From Nisaea sp. (lineage in GTDB: Bacteria > Pseudomonadota > Alphaproteobacteria > Thalassobaculales > Thalassobaculaceae), in NCBI RefSeq assembly GCF_034670185.1, contig NZ_JAXMNY010000004.1, forward strand, positions 248,001-312,000: a stretch of 64,000 bases of DNA, given 5' to 3'. A model generated the notes under the pieces. That model worked only from the letters and a program-made list of their open reading frames with translations, was not told the DNA's origin and did no database searches. This document shows, one piece after another, positions 34,314 through 42,104 of the stretch (within the stretch, counting starts at the first letter, position 1; every line of letters begins with the position of its first letter). The position numbers and the translations under genes are program-made.

Positions 34314-35438
34314 TCAGCGGCGGCGCGATTCGAAGTAATCAGAGGATTGCATTTCCATCAGCCTGGAAATCGTCCGGTCGAATTCGAAGCCCCAGTCCTC
34401 GCCGTCATAAAGCTTTTCCGGCGCGGCCTCCGCCGAGGCAACCAGACGAACGCCCTGATCGTACAGCGCGTCGATCAAAGTCATGAAACGGCGCGCCTGA
34501 TCTCTGTTCGCAGCACCAAGGATCGGGATATCGGAGAGAATCACCGTGTGAAACCGTTCCGCTACCGCAAGGAAATCGGCAGCCGCCAGCGGCACATCGC
34601 ACAGATCCCGGAACCCGAACCGCGCAATACCCGACGCGGCAGCCGGAACCGCGATCTGCCGGCCCTTGCGATTGATCGCATCCGGCTTTGCCTCCGCATT
34701 GTCCGTCAGCTCGGCAAAGGTCCGGTCCAGAGCCGCATCCGCTTCCGGACCGCACGGAACATGATAGACGGTCTGCCCACGCAACCGGCCAAGCCGGTAA
34801 TCTTCCCCGTCATCCAGCCGGAACACCTCGTGACGCGCTTTCAGGATGCCGATAAACGGCAAAAAGAGGTCCCGCTGCAGGCCGTCCTTGTAAAGCTCAT
34901 CCGGCGCCCGGTTAGAGGTCGCAACGACCACGACACCCAGCTCGAACATGGCAAAGAACAGACGGGAGACGATCATCGCGTCGGCAATGTCCCGAACCTC
35001 GAACTCATCGAAACAGAGCAGCCAGGCACTGTCGGCGAGTTTCTGCGCCGTCGGACGAATTGGCTCCGCCGTTTTCGAAACCTTGTTCTCCTGCCGCCAT
35101 TGATGGATTAGCTCGTGGGCCTCCCGCATGAATTCGTGAAAATGCACGCGCCGCTTCCGCTCGACCTTTGCTCCGTCGAAAAACAGGTCCATCAGCATGG
35201 ATTTCCCGCGCCCGACCGAGCCGTAGATATAGAGCCCTTTCGGCGGCGTGGACGGTTTGCTCCGGGCAAAGCCGAGCTTCGCCGTCCAGCCCGTCTTGGC
35301 TTGCGGCGGCCGGTAGTCGATCAGCTGGTCGTGCAGCCACTGCAGTTTCGCGGCGGCCGCCGCCTGCGCCGGATCGGCCGTAACGGAACCCTCGGCGATC
35401 AGGGCTTCATAGCGGGCCAACGGCCCTTCATGAGTCAC
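34314..35438 (-). CDS. zapE: cell division ATPase ZapE (AFG1-like)
   Basis: AAA-type ATPase of the AFG1/LACE1/ZapE family, tied in gamma-proteobacteria to Z-ring stability at constriction. Walker A is GSVGRGKSMLMDLFFDG, Walker B is LLCFDEFEVRDIADAMI, with the sensor region VVVVATSNRAPDELYKDGLQR. The N-terminus begins GPLARYEALIAEG. Three starts are possible: GTG at 35438, ATG at 35465, and a long frame to 35699 that I reject. The GTG has a well-placed GGGAGA, so I use it (374 residues). Its place between an SDR gene and the unknown paralogues gives no extra hint. Confidence 0.92.
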   Translation of the reverse strand: MTHEGPLARYEALIAEGSVTADPAQAAAAAKLQWLHDQLIDYRPPQAKTGWTAKLGFARSKPSTPPKGLYIYGSVGRGKSMLMDLFFDGAKVERKRRVHFHEFMREAHELIHQWRQENKVSKTAEPIRPTAQKLADSAWLLCFDEFEVRDIADAMIVSRLFFAMFELGVVVVATSNRAPDELYKDGLQRDLFLPFIGILKARHEVFRLDDGEDYRLGRLRGQTVYHVPCGPEADAALDRTFAELTDNAEAKPDAINRKGRQIAVPAAASGIARFGFRDLCDVPLAAADFLAVAERFHTVILSDIPILGAANRDQARRFMTLIDALYDQGVRLVASAEAAPEKLYDGEDWGFEFDRTISRLMEMQSSDYFESRRR

Positions 35439-35541
35439 AGTTCGTTCTCCCGTCGGACGAGCCATTCGGCCCGTTGCCCTCGGCGCACACAAGTTGCGCA
35501 AGTCGCGGTTCCCGTCAAGCGGAGGCAGACATGAGGCAGGT

Positions 35542-36291
35542 TCAACGCCCGCCTGCCACCTCGAGGATCGAGCCGGCGCAATATCCCGCCGAATCGCTGA
35601 GCAGCCAGACGATGGCCTCCGCCACTTCCTCCGGCGCGGCCGCCCGGCCAATCGGCGTGGTCGGTCCGAGGCGTGCCACCCGGTCCGGCGCGCCGGCACT
35701 GGCGTGAATGTCGGTGTCGATCATGCCAGGCGCCACCGCGTTGACGCGCACGCCCTCGGCGATGACTTCGCGGGCGAAACCGATGGTGAAGGAATCCACC
35801 GCCCCCTTGGACGCGGCGTAATGAGTAAACTCGTTCGGCGCGCCGAGCCTGGCGGCGATCGAGGAGAGATTGACAACGGCACCGCCGGCACCGCCATCCT
35901 TCTGCGACATCCGGCGTACCGCCTCACGGCAGCAGAGCATCAGCCCGATCACGTTAAGCTGCATGACCTCGAGGATCGCGGCTTCGGACATGTCCCGAAC
36001 CTGGGAGATCTTGCCGGTGATCCCGGCATTGTTGACCAGCCCGCGCACCGGGCCGAGTGCGGCCTCCGCCTCGTCGAAGAGCCGGACAATGTCGGCTTCC
36101 TTCGAGGTATCCGCCTGAATAACGACGGCCTTGCGCCCCTCCGCTTCGACCTTAGCTGCAACCGTGCGGGCGGCGGCTTCGTTGCCGGCATAGTTCACCG
36201 CGATGTCCCACCCGTCGCGCGCCGCCAAGACGGCCGTGGCCGCGCCTATACCGCGGCTGGCACCGGTGATTATGCAAAGCCCTTTACTCAT
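35542..36291 (-). CDS. SDR family NAD(P)-dependent oxidoreductase
   Basis: Short-chain dehydrogenase of 249 residues. The cofactor loop is TGASRGIGAA (residues about 8-17), the NNAG motif is LVNNAGITG, the catalytic Ser lies in VVNLSSIAA and Tyr-Lys in YAASKGAVDS; the DTDIHASAG segment is at the usual place after the PG motif. The substrate cannot be told; the FabG-like layout fits 3-oxoacyl or polyol dehydrogenases. The start at 36291 gives the family N-terminus (MSKGLCIITGAS). The presumed Shine-Dalgarno GGGGGGAA lies inside a short hairpin (36300-36327). Confidence 0.9.
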   Translation of the reverse strand: MSKGLCIITGASRGIGAATAVLAARDGWDIAVNYAGNEAAARTVAAKVEAEGRKAVVIQADTSKEADIVRLFDEAEAALGPVRGLVNNAGITGKISQVRDMSEAAILEVMQLNVIGLMLCCREAVRRMSQKDGGAGGAVVNLSSIAARLGAPNEFTHYAASKGAVDSFTIGFAREVIAEGVRVNAVAPGMIDTDIHASAGAPDRVARLGPTTPIGRAAAPEEVAEAIVWLLSDSAGYCAGSILEVAGGR

Positions 36292-36340
36292 GGATCGTTC
36301 CCCCCAGAACATTTTGATTCCGGGGGGATCATAGCGCGGT

Positions 36341-37042
36341 TCAGTCGCCGGAGCGAACTTCCGCCGCGAATCTGACAGAGGCACGCAGCTCGGCTTTCTG
36401 GGCAACACTGTCGCCGCCACCGCTGGCATCGGCTGCAAACTTCGGCGCCGCTTCCGAGCGCAGCATCATCGCTGGCTGCGGACGCGGGGTAGCACCCGGC
36501 GCAATATGAATCGCGGCCACGCGATATCCGCGGTCCGGATAAACCGCTTTCAGGCGCGCCAGCTCATCGGCGGCACGCTGGTAAATTTCGGCGCGAAGAT
36601 CGGCTTGTGCCGCTTCCCGTTCCGCCAGAGTCGGCGTGAAATCGATCCCGAGCAGGGCGTAGCTGCGGCCCGCCTCGCCAAGATCCCCGACAGTGCTGCC
36701 GATGCCGCCAAGAGCCGTGCCTGGCAGGCGGGCTTCCGCCGTTATCCGCCAGCGCTCGAACCCGGCCTCGTCCCGCAAACGGTCATACCCGACCAAGCGC
36801 CAGGGAGCCTTGTCCGATATTTTCGTCAGATCCATCTGCACAGCGGCACGCGCGACGCCGAACCCGCCAGCCTTGACCGCGAGGTCGGCGACCACAGTGA
36901 CCGTCGCCGAATCGGTCTCGACCCATTTTTCCAGGCTGAGATCGAGCGTGACGGTATCGTCGCGCACCGTTTCCGCCTGCACGACGGGAGACGCGAACAA
37001 CATCAGGACCGCGAAGGCGGCGGAGAGAAAGAGTCGGGTCAT
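36341..37042 (-). CDS. exported protein of unknown function (SIMPL-like layout)
   Basis: A 233-residue protein with a signal peptide (MTRLFLSAAFAVLMLFASPVVQAE) from the ATG at 37042. The mature part has alternating strands (DTVTLDLSLEKWVETDSATV, VTVVADLAVKAG) and a helix rich in Ala and Glu (REAAQADLRAEIYQRAADE), which recalls SIMPL/DUF541 oligomerising periplasmic proteins, but I cannot confirm this. The C-terminus carries a Gly/Ala-rich tail and RASVRFAAEV, a strand-like end. The longer frame to 37147 precedes the signal and is rejected. It is 49 bp upstream of the SDR gene and may be co-transcribed. Confidence 0.7.
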   Translation of the reverse strand: MTRLFLSAAFAVLMLFASPVVQAETVRDDTVTLDLSLEKWVETDSATVTVVADLAVKAGGFGVARAAVQMDLTKISDKAPWRLVGYDRLRDEAGFERWRITAEARLPGTALGGIGSTVGDLGEAGRSYALLGIDFTPTLAEREAAQADLRAEIYQRAADELARLKAVYPDRGYRVAAIHIAPGATPRPQPAMMLRSEAAPKFAADASGGGDSVAQKAELRASVRFAAEVRSGD

Positions 37043-37236
37043 TGCATGCTCCGGCTTGGCTGAATAACTGGGGCTAAACTGAATAACGGACGCACTATCG
37101 CCTTGAATTACGTCGGCAAAATGACACATGCGCCAAATTCCCACCATCCTGCGTCAGTGCATTCACGCTATCGCGACTGGCCCGGCGAAAAAAATCGCGA
37201 TAGGGTAGCACTGCAACTGACCGTGGAGGTTCACCA

Positions 37237-37365
37237 ATGCGTAAACTGATCGGAATGTTTGTTCTCGCGGCTGCCGTCGTGGCCTTTACCGCGCCAGCCG
37301 CGTTTGCAGGCTGCTCTTCGTCGCACAAGACAGCGGAACAGAGCAAACCAGCACAGACCTCATAA
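37237..37365 (+). CDS. small exported peptide, 42 residues
   Basis: A short frame with a strong signal peptide, MRKLIGMFVLAAAVVAFTAP then AAFAG, followed by a Ser/Lys/Gln-rich tail CSSSHKTAEQSKPAQTS. It is preceded by GTGGAGG seven bases before the ATG and followed at once by a rho-independent terminator, so it looks like an independent monocistronic gene. A lipoprotein cysteine is possible but the lipobox would be poor (AFAGC). Similar tiny exported peptides occur in alphaproteobacteria; I cannot name the family. Confidence 0.65.
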   Translation: MRKLIGMFVLAAAVVAFTAPAAFAGCSSSHKTAEQSKPAQTS

Positions 37366-37372
37366 AACCAAG

Positions 37373-37410
37373 CGGCAGTGGTTCCCTTTCAGGAGAGCCA
37401 CTGCCGTATT
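37373..37410 (+). terminator. terminator of the small exported peptide gene
   Basis: CGGCAGTGG (37373-37381) and CCACTGCCG (37398-37406) form a nine-bp stem followed by TATTTT. It starts eight bases after the stop at 37365. Confidence 0.8.
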
Positions 37411-37426
37411 TTGCCTAACTCATCGT

Positions 37427-37459
37427 AAAAACGGCCGCTGTTTCCAGCGGCCGTTTCTT
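37427..37459. terminator. bidirectional terminator between small peptide gene and sdhB
   Basis: ACGGCCGCTG (37431-37440) and CAGCGGCCGT (37445-37454) pair perfectly with a four-base loop; AAAA precedes and TTCTTC follows. It lies 23 bp past the sdhB stop on the minus strand. Confidence 0.8.
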
Positions 37460-37481
37460 CTATCCACGATATCCCGCAGAC

Positions 37482-38261
37482 CTACATGCGCTGGACCATC
37501 AGCTTCTTGATCTCACCGATCGCCTTGGCCGGGTTCAGGCCTTTCGGGCAGGTCTTGGTGCAGTTCATGATGGTGTGGCAACGATAGAGCCGGAACGGAT
37601 CTTCCAGCTCGTCCAGCCGCTCGCCGGTATATTCGTCGCGGCTGTCCGCGATCCAGCGATAGGCCTGCAGCAGGATGGCCGGGCCGAGATAACGGTCGCC
37701 GTTCCACCAGTAGCTCGGGCAGGAGGTCGAACAGCAGAAGCAGAGGACGCATTCCCACAGGCCATCAAGCTTCTCGCGCTCTTCGGTACTCTGGCGGCGC
37801 TCCTCGTCCGGCGGCGGCGGCGATTTCGACTTCAGCCACGGCTCGATGGAGGCAAGCTGCGCATAGGGTTGGGTCAGGTCCGGCACCAGATCCTTGACCA
37901 CCGGCATGTGCGGCAGCGGGTAGATCTTCACGTCGCCTTTCACATCGTCGATGCTCTTCAGGCAGGCCAGCGTGTTCGTGCCATCGATATTCATGGCGCA
38001 CGACCCGCAGATGCCCTCGCGGCAGGAACGGCGGAAGGTGACGGAGGTGTCGACCTCGTTCTTGATCTTGATCAGCGCGTCCAGGACCATCGGGCCGCAC
38101 TCGTCGAGGTCGATCTCGTAAGTATCGAGCCGCGGGTTCTGCCCGGTGTCCGGATCGTACCGGTAGATCTTGAATGCCTTGACCCGTTTCGCGCCGGCTT
38201 CAGCCTTGTGGGTGTTGCCGATCTTGACCTTCGAGTTTGCCGGCAAAGAAAATTCAGCCAT
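37482..38261 (-). CDS. sdhB: succinate dehydrogenase iron-sulfur subunit
   Basis: Carries the 2Fe-2S, 4Fe-4S and 3Fe-4S centres that move electrons from FAD to quinone. The three cysteine groups are seen: CREGICGSCAMNIDG with a later C in TLAC for 2Fe-2S, CVLCFCCSTSCPSYWW for 4Fe-4S, and CHTIMNCTKTCPKGL for 3Fe-4S. It is 259 residues, full length, last in sdhCDAB, with a gap of 35 bp after sdhA. Confidence 0.98.
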   Translation of the reverse strand: MAEFSLPANSKVKIGNTHKAEAGAKRVKAFKIYRYDPDTGQNPRLDTYEIDLDECGPMVLDALIKIKNEVDTSVTFRRSCREGICGSCAMNIDGTNTLACLKSIDDVKGDVKIYPLPHMPVVKDLVPDLTQPYAQLASIEPWLKSKSPPPPDEERRQSTEEREKLDGLWECVLCFCCSTSCPSYWWNGDRYLGPAILLQAYRWIADSRDEYTGERLDELEDPFRLYRCHTIMNCTKTCPKGLNPAKAIGEIKKLMVQRM

Positions 38262-38296
38262 CTCTCAATTCCGATCTTTTCTTCGTTCTCAAGCGA

Positions 38297-40087
38297 TCAG
38301 TAGACGCGTGCCGCCGGCGGCACGACCTCAACCTCGTTCGAGAGCGTGTACATATGCACGTCGCGATACATCACCTTGTGCTTGTACTTGTCGTCGAGCC
38401 ACATGACGGTGTGCTTCATCCAATTCTCGTCGTCCCGATCCGGGAAATCCTCGTGCGCATGCGCGCCGCGGCTTTCCGGACGAAGGCTCGCCGAAGTCAG
38501 GGTGATCACCGCCTGGCTCATCAGGTTCTCGAGCTCCAGCGCCTCGACCAGATCCGAGTTCCAGATCAGGGAACGGTCGCTAAGGCCGATATCCGGCAGC
38601 GTGGCCGCGATATCCTGGATTTTCTTCACGCCATCATCCATCAGCTCGGTGGTGCGGAACACCGCCGCGTGCTGCTGCATGGCGCGCTGCATGTCGAGAC
38701 GGATCTCGGCAGCCTTACGCTCACCCTTGGCGTGGCGCATCTTGTCGAGACGCGCGATGGCGTACTCGCCCGCATCCGACGGCAGCGGCTTGTGCAGCTC
38801 ACCCGGACGTACGGTTTCCTTGGCCCGCAAGGCAGCGGCCCGGCCGAACACGACAATGTCGAGCAGGGAGTTGGTGCCAAGACGGTTGGCGCCATGCACG
38901 GAGACGGAAGCCGCCTCGCCAATGGCCATCAGGCCCTGGCAAACCCGGTCCGGATCGTCCGCCGTCGGCGACAGAACCTCGCCATGATAGTTCGTCGGGA
39001 TACCGCCCATGTTGTAGTGCACGGTCGGCAGAACCGGGATCGGCTCCTTGGTGACATCGACGCCTGCGAAGATCTTCGCAGTCTCGGAAATGCCCGGAAG
39101 CCGCTGTGCCAGCACAGCCGGCTCAAGGTGCTCGAGATGCAGATAGATGTGATCTTTCTGCGGCCCGATACCCCGGCCCTCGTTGATCTCGATGGTCATG
39201 GCCCGGCTGACGACGTCGCGTGAGGCCAGATCCTTGGCCGTCGGCGCGTACCGCTCCATGAAGCGCTCGCCCTCGGAGTTGGTCAGGTAGCCGCCCTCGC
39301 CGCGCGCACCCTCGGTGATCAGACAGCCGGAGCCGTAGATCCCGGTCGGGTGGAACTGGACGAATTCCAGATCCTGCATCGGCAGACCCGCACGCACCAC
39401 CATGCCGCCACCGTCGCCGGTGCAGGTATGAGCGGAAGTGCAGGAGAAATAGGCCCGGCCGTAACCGCCGGTCGCCAGCACCGTCTGGTGTCCGCGGAAG
39501 CGGTGCAGAGTGCCGGTCGCGAGATCAATCGCCATGACGCCGCGGCAGGCGCCCTCTTCGTCCATGATCAGATCGATAGCGAAATACTCGATAAAGAACT
39601 CGGCCTTGGCCTTAAGGCTCTGCTGGTACAGCGTGTGCAGAATGGCGTGACCGGTCCGGTCAGCCGCAGCACAGGCGCGCTTGGCCATGCGCTTTCCGAA
39701 GTCCAGCGTGTGACCGCCGAACGGGCGCTGGTAGATCTTGCCCTCGTCGGTCCGCGAGAATGGCACGCCGAAATGCTCCAGCTCGATGATCGAGGGGATG
39801 GCGTTCCGGCACATATATTCGATGGCATCCTGGTCACCCAGCCAGTCCGACCCCTTGATGGTGTCGTACATGTGGAATTTCCAGTTATCGCCCTCACCCA
39901 TATTGTTGAGCGCAGCGCCAACGCCGCCCTGCGCAGCCACAGTATGGGAGCGGGTCGGGAAGACCTTGGTGATGCAGGCGGTCTTCAGGCCTTCGTTTGC
40001 CATCCCGAAGGCGGCACGCAGGCCGGCACCGCCGGCGCCCACGACGATGACGTCGTAGGTATGATCGATGATCTCATAGGACTTCAT
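38297..40087 (-). CDS. sdhA: succinate dehydrogenase flavoprotein subunit
   Basis: Catalytic subunit with covalently bound FAD; 596 residues. The FAD site is VVVGAGGAGLRAAFGMANEG, the His that binds FAD is in TRSHTVAAQGGVGAAL, and the active-site region includes TEGARGEGGYLTNSEGERFM and HGANRLGTNSLLD. The end region with VEALELENLMSQA and REESRGAHAHEDFPD (here RPESRGAHAHEDFPD) is typical. It starts six bases after the sdhD stop. Confidence 0.98.
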   Translation of the reverse strand: MKSYEIIDHTYDVIVVGAGGAGLRAAFGMANEGLKTACITKVFPTRSHTVAAQGGVGAALNNMGEGDNWKFHMYDTIKGSDWLGDQDAIEYMCRNAIPSIIELEHFGVPFSRTDEGKIYQRPFGGHTLDFGKRMAKRACAAADRTGHAILHTLYQQSLKAKAEFFIEYFAIDLIMDEEGACRGVMAIDLATGTLHRFRGHQTVLATGGYGRAYFSCTSAHTCTGDGGGMVVRAGLPMQDLEFVQFHPTGIYGSGCLITEGARGEGGYLTNSEGERFMERYAPTAKDLASRDVVSRAMTIEINEGRGIGPQKDHIYLHLEHLEPAVLAQRLPGISETAKIFAGVDVTKEPIPVLPTVHYNMGGIPTNYHGEVLSPTADDPDRVCQGLMAIGEAASVSVHGANRLGTNSLLDIVVFGRAAALRAKETVRPGELHKPLPSDAGEYAIARLDKMRHAKGERKAAEIRLDMQRAMQQHAAVFRTTELMDDGVKKIQDIAATLPDIGLSDRSLIWNSDLVEALELENLMSQAVITLTSASLRPESRGAHAHEDFPDRDDENWMKHTVMWLDDKYKHKVMYRDVHMYTLSNEVEVVPPAARVY

Positions 40088-40092
40088 GGAGC

Positions 40093-40482
40093 TCAGCCTC
40101 CGAAAGCGAGTTTAAGCACCGCAAACAGGGCGGCAATTGCAAGAAGGGAAGCGAGCAGCTTCACACCGAGAAGGAGCGCCAGCTTGACGCCTTCGTGATG
40201 AACGTAGTCCTCGATCACGACCTGCAGCCCGAGCGCCGCATGATAGAAGGTCGCGATGATCAGGCCGATCATCAGAACGGCAACGATTGGTGAGCCGAGC
40301 CAGGCAACGGTCTCCGCATAACCGGCACCGGCCAGCGAGATCAGGGATGCCACGAACCAGAGTGTGAGCGGGATCAGCGCCACGGCGGTCACGCGCTGCA
40401 TCCACCAGTGATGCAGACCGCTCTTGGCGCTGCCAAGGCCGCGTACACGGCCGATCGGCGTACGCATTGAATTGTCAGTCAT
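40093..40482 (-). CDS. sdhD: succinate dehydrogenase membrane anchor subunit D
   Basis: Small anchor for the SDH complex, 129 residues with three hydrophobic segments (near residues 30-52, 62-85 and 100-125). The N-terminal TPIGRVRGLGSAKSGLHHWW and the AALGLQVVIEDYVHHEG segment (haem and quinone region) are the family marks. The second gene of sdhCDAB. Confidence 0.95.
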   Translation of the reverse strand: MTDNSMRTPIGRVRGLGSAKSGLHHWWMQRVTAVALIPLTLWFVASLISLAGAGYAETVAWLGSPIVAVLMIGLIIATFYHAALGLQVVIEDYVHHEGVKLALLLGVKLLASLLAIAALFAVLKLAFGG

Positions 40483-40521
40483 ACCAGCCTCTCAAAAGAG
40501 TCTTTTTGTTGGCCCTGCCTG

Positions 40522-40905
40522 TTAAAGGGCGCAGGCGAGTATCCAGGCCAGAACGGTCAGGACCACCGAGGAGGCGATGACCAGTTTGGTCGCCATTTCG
40601 GCTGCCGCGATCTCAAAGCCGTATCCGCTATCCCAGAACAGATGGCGGATGCCGTTGCAGAGATGAAAAAACAGAGCAAAGGAAAAGCCGAACAGGACCA
40701 GAAGTCCGATCCAGGAGCCCATTACGCTCTGCACAAACTCGAAATAGCCCCCACCGGTCGCCGCTGCCATCAACCACCAAACGAGAAGTAACGTTCCGAT
40801 GCCAAGCGCGACTCCTGTTGCGCGGTGCAAAATCGACGTTATCGCAGTGAGAGGTAGCCTATAGACCTGAAGATGCGGGGAAAGAGGGCGGTTGGAAACG
40901 CTCAT
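40522..40905 (-). CDS. sdhC: succinate dehydrogenase cytochrome b556 subunit
   Basis: Membrane haem-b subunit, 127 residues with three membrane segments. The signature RPLSPHLQVYRLPLTAITSI followed by HRATGVAL, and the haem-ligand His in LFFHLCNGIRHLFWD are present. It is the first gene of the operon; a promoter candidate lies just upstream. Confidence 0.96.
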   Translation of the reverse strand: MSVSNRPLSPHLQVYRLPLTAITSILHRATGVALGIGTLLLVWWLMAAATGGGYFEFVQSVMGSWIGLLVLFGFSFALFFHLCNGIRHLFWDSGYGFEIAAAEMATKLVIASSVVLTVLAWILACAL

Positions 40906-40943
40906 AGCGCGCCTTTCCTGAGGAACATCAACAATGAAGCCGC

Positions 40944-40972
40944 ACCATATTGCAGTGCGAACGTGATCTCAA
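40944..40972 (-). promoter_or_regulatory. candidate sigma-70 promoter of sdhCDAB
   Basis: On the minus strand TTGAGA (40967-40972) and TATGGT (40944-40949) are 17 bases apart, 39-67 bp upstream of the sdhC ATG. Both boxes are 4 or 5 of 6 to consensus. Found by eye only. Confidence 0.4.
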
Positions 40973-41550
40973 TTTATTTCGCCCCTCTGGCTTGTCCAGC
41001 CCCCTTGCCAGACCGGCGTCCGTAAATTCATGCACATGGGGTCTGTGGATAAAATTTTGACTTAGCTGTGGATGATTTGTGAGAAAATTATTTGAGGCCC
41101 TTTTTTATACGCAAAATCAGATAATTAATTATGTATCCAAATGTGCATATCTTTCCTCATACTTAACATTAAAATGTGCATCAATTGATACTAACTTTGC
41201 GTTTACTGAAACTTCAGGATCACGACGACCAGTTTTTGATATTTTTATTGATCCCGCCTCAAAAACCGGTGATAGTTTTATTGGAGACATGGAAGCATTG
41301 CTTTAGTTCGGTCTTGTTTTCAGGGCTGGGATAAAGTGGGGCGCCACAAAATGTACCGGCGGAGTCCGTGCCAAGACAGTCGCATTGGTCCTGTTGGTGT
41401 CTGCCTTCCATGTCCGACGGGCCGCACGTCTTCTGACGGGCGGCCCGTTCGTCTTCCAGAAGCCTTCCTGCATCCTTTTGAAATCGCGACGATCTGCCGG
41501 CTGGCATTGCCCAGCCCATCTGATACGGTACGGCCGCGCCATTTGACGAG
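40973..41550. other. AT-rich gene-poor island upstream of sdhC
   Basis: About 580 bp without a convincing gene. Bases 41040-41300 are much richer in A and T than anything else in the window. They contain TGTGGATAA (41044-41052), an exact reverse-strand DnaA box, a one-mismatch copy TGTGGATGA (41067-41075), the palindromes ATAATTAATTAT (41121-41132) and ATCAATTGAT (41180-41189). A 75-codon GTG-started frame at 41079-41306 has no homology that I know and unusual codon use, so I do not call it a gene. Bases 41417-41453 hold a GC-rich hairpin (CGGGCCGC with GCGGCCCG) that may be a terminator. Confidence 0.7.
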
Positions 41551-42093
41551 ATGTCCGGGATGCAGCGATCAGTGTTTCAAACTATCCAATCCAGATGCAT
41601 GCACCTGAGCGGGGCAGTTGCCTTGCTCGCCGCGCTAGTGCTTTTTCCGACCATGAGCCAAGCGGCATGTAGCGATCCGCCGGGCCCCGGCGTCGACTGG
41701 CGGCGCTGCAATTTCGACAATTATCCGCTGGCCGGCGTCGACCTGAGAGGCGCCAATCTGAACGATGCCAGCTTCAACTGGGCGGATATGACCGGCGCCA
41801 AGCTCGACGAGAGCCGCGGACGCGTGCGTTTTGGTCGGGCCAAGATGAAAGGCGCCACCTTCCGGGATGCCCAACTCCGCGATGCCGATTTCAGCCAGGC
41901 CGATTTGACGGACACGGATTTCACCGGCGCGAACCTGATCAACGTGCGATTTCAGACAGCGATACTGCGCGGCGCCAACCTGACCGGCGCCCGCCTGCGC
42001 GACGCCGATTTCTTCCGGGCCGATCTTTCCGGAGCAACCTGGATCGACGGCAAGCGGATCTGCGCCGAGGGCTCTATCAGTTTCTGCCGCTAG
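41551..42093 (+). CDS. exported pentapeptide-repeat protein
   Basis: A 180-residue protein with an N-terminal signal region (HLSGAVALLAALVLFPTMSQA) and then about 20 tandem pentapeptide repeats of the A(D/N)Lxx type, for example DLRGANLNDASF, FSQADLTDTDF and NLTGARLRDADF. Such repeats fold into a right-handed quadrilateral beta helix. Its export argues against a gyrase-protecting role. Cysteines in ACSDPPG, WRRCNF and in the tail ICAEGSISFC could pair. Starts at 41551, 41560 or 41599 are all possible; the last gives the neatest signal peptide. Confidence 0.85.
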   Translation: MSGMQRSVFQTIQSRCMHLSGAVALLAALVLFPTMSQAACSDPPGPGVDWRRCNFDNYPLAGVDLRGANLNDASFNWADMTGAKLDESRGRVRFGRAKMKGATFRDAQLRDADFSQADLTDTDFTGANLINVRFQTAILRGANLTGARLRDADFFRADLSGATWIDGKRICAEGSISFCR

Positions 42094-42104
42094 GCCGGGC
42101 GGCG

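Noticed and set aside
41040..41300. Chromosomal origin called outright from the AT-rich patch and DnaA boxes
   Set aside because: Only one exact and one near box, no usual oriC neighbours such as hemE, dnaA or parAB, and no switch in the strand of the main operons. Kept only as a hedged finding.
41079..41306. 75-codon frame in the AT-rich island
   Set aside because: GTG start without a Shine-Dalgarno site, odd codon use and no recognisable domain; likely chance in AT-rich DNA.
41310..41550. A structured RNA (SRP or 6S RNA) in the gap before the pentapeptide gene
   Set aside because: A GC-rich hairpin is present but the conserved SRP tetraloop region and a 6S-like long bulged helix were not seen.
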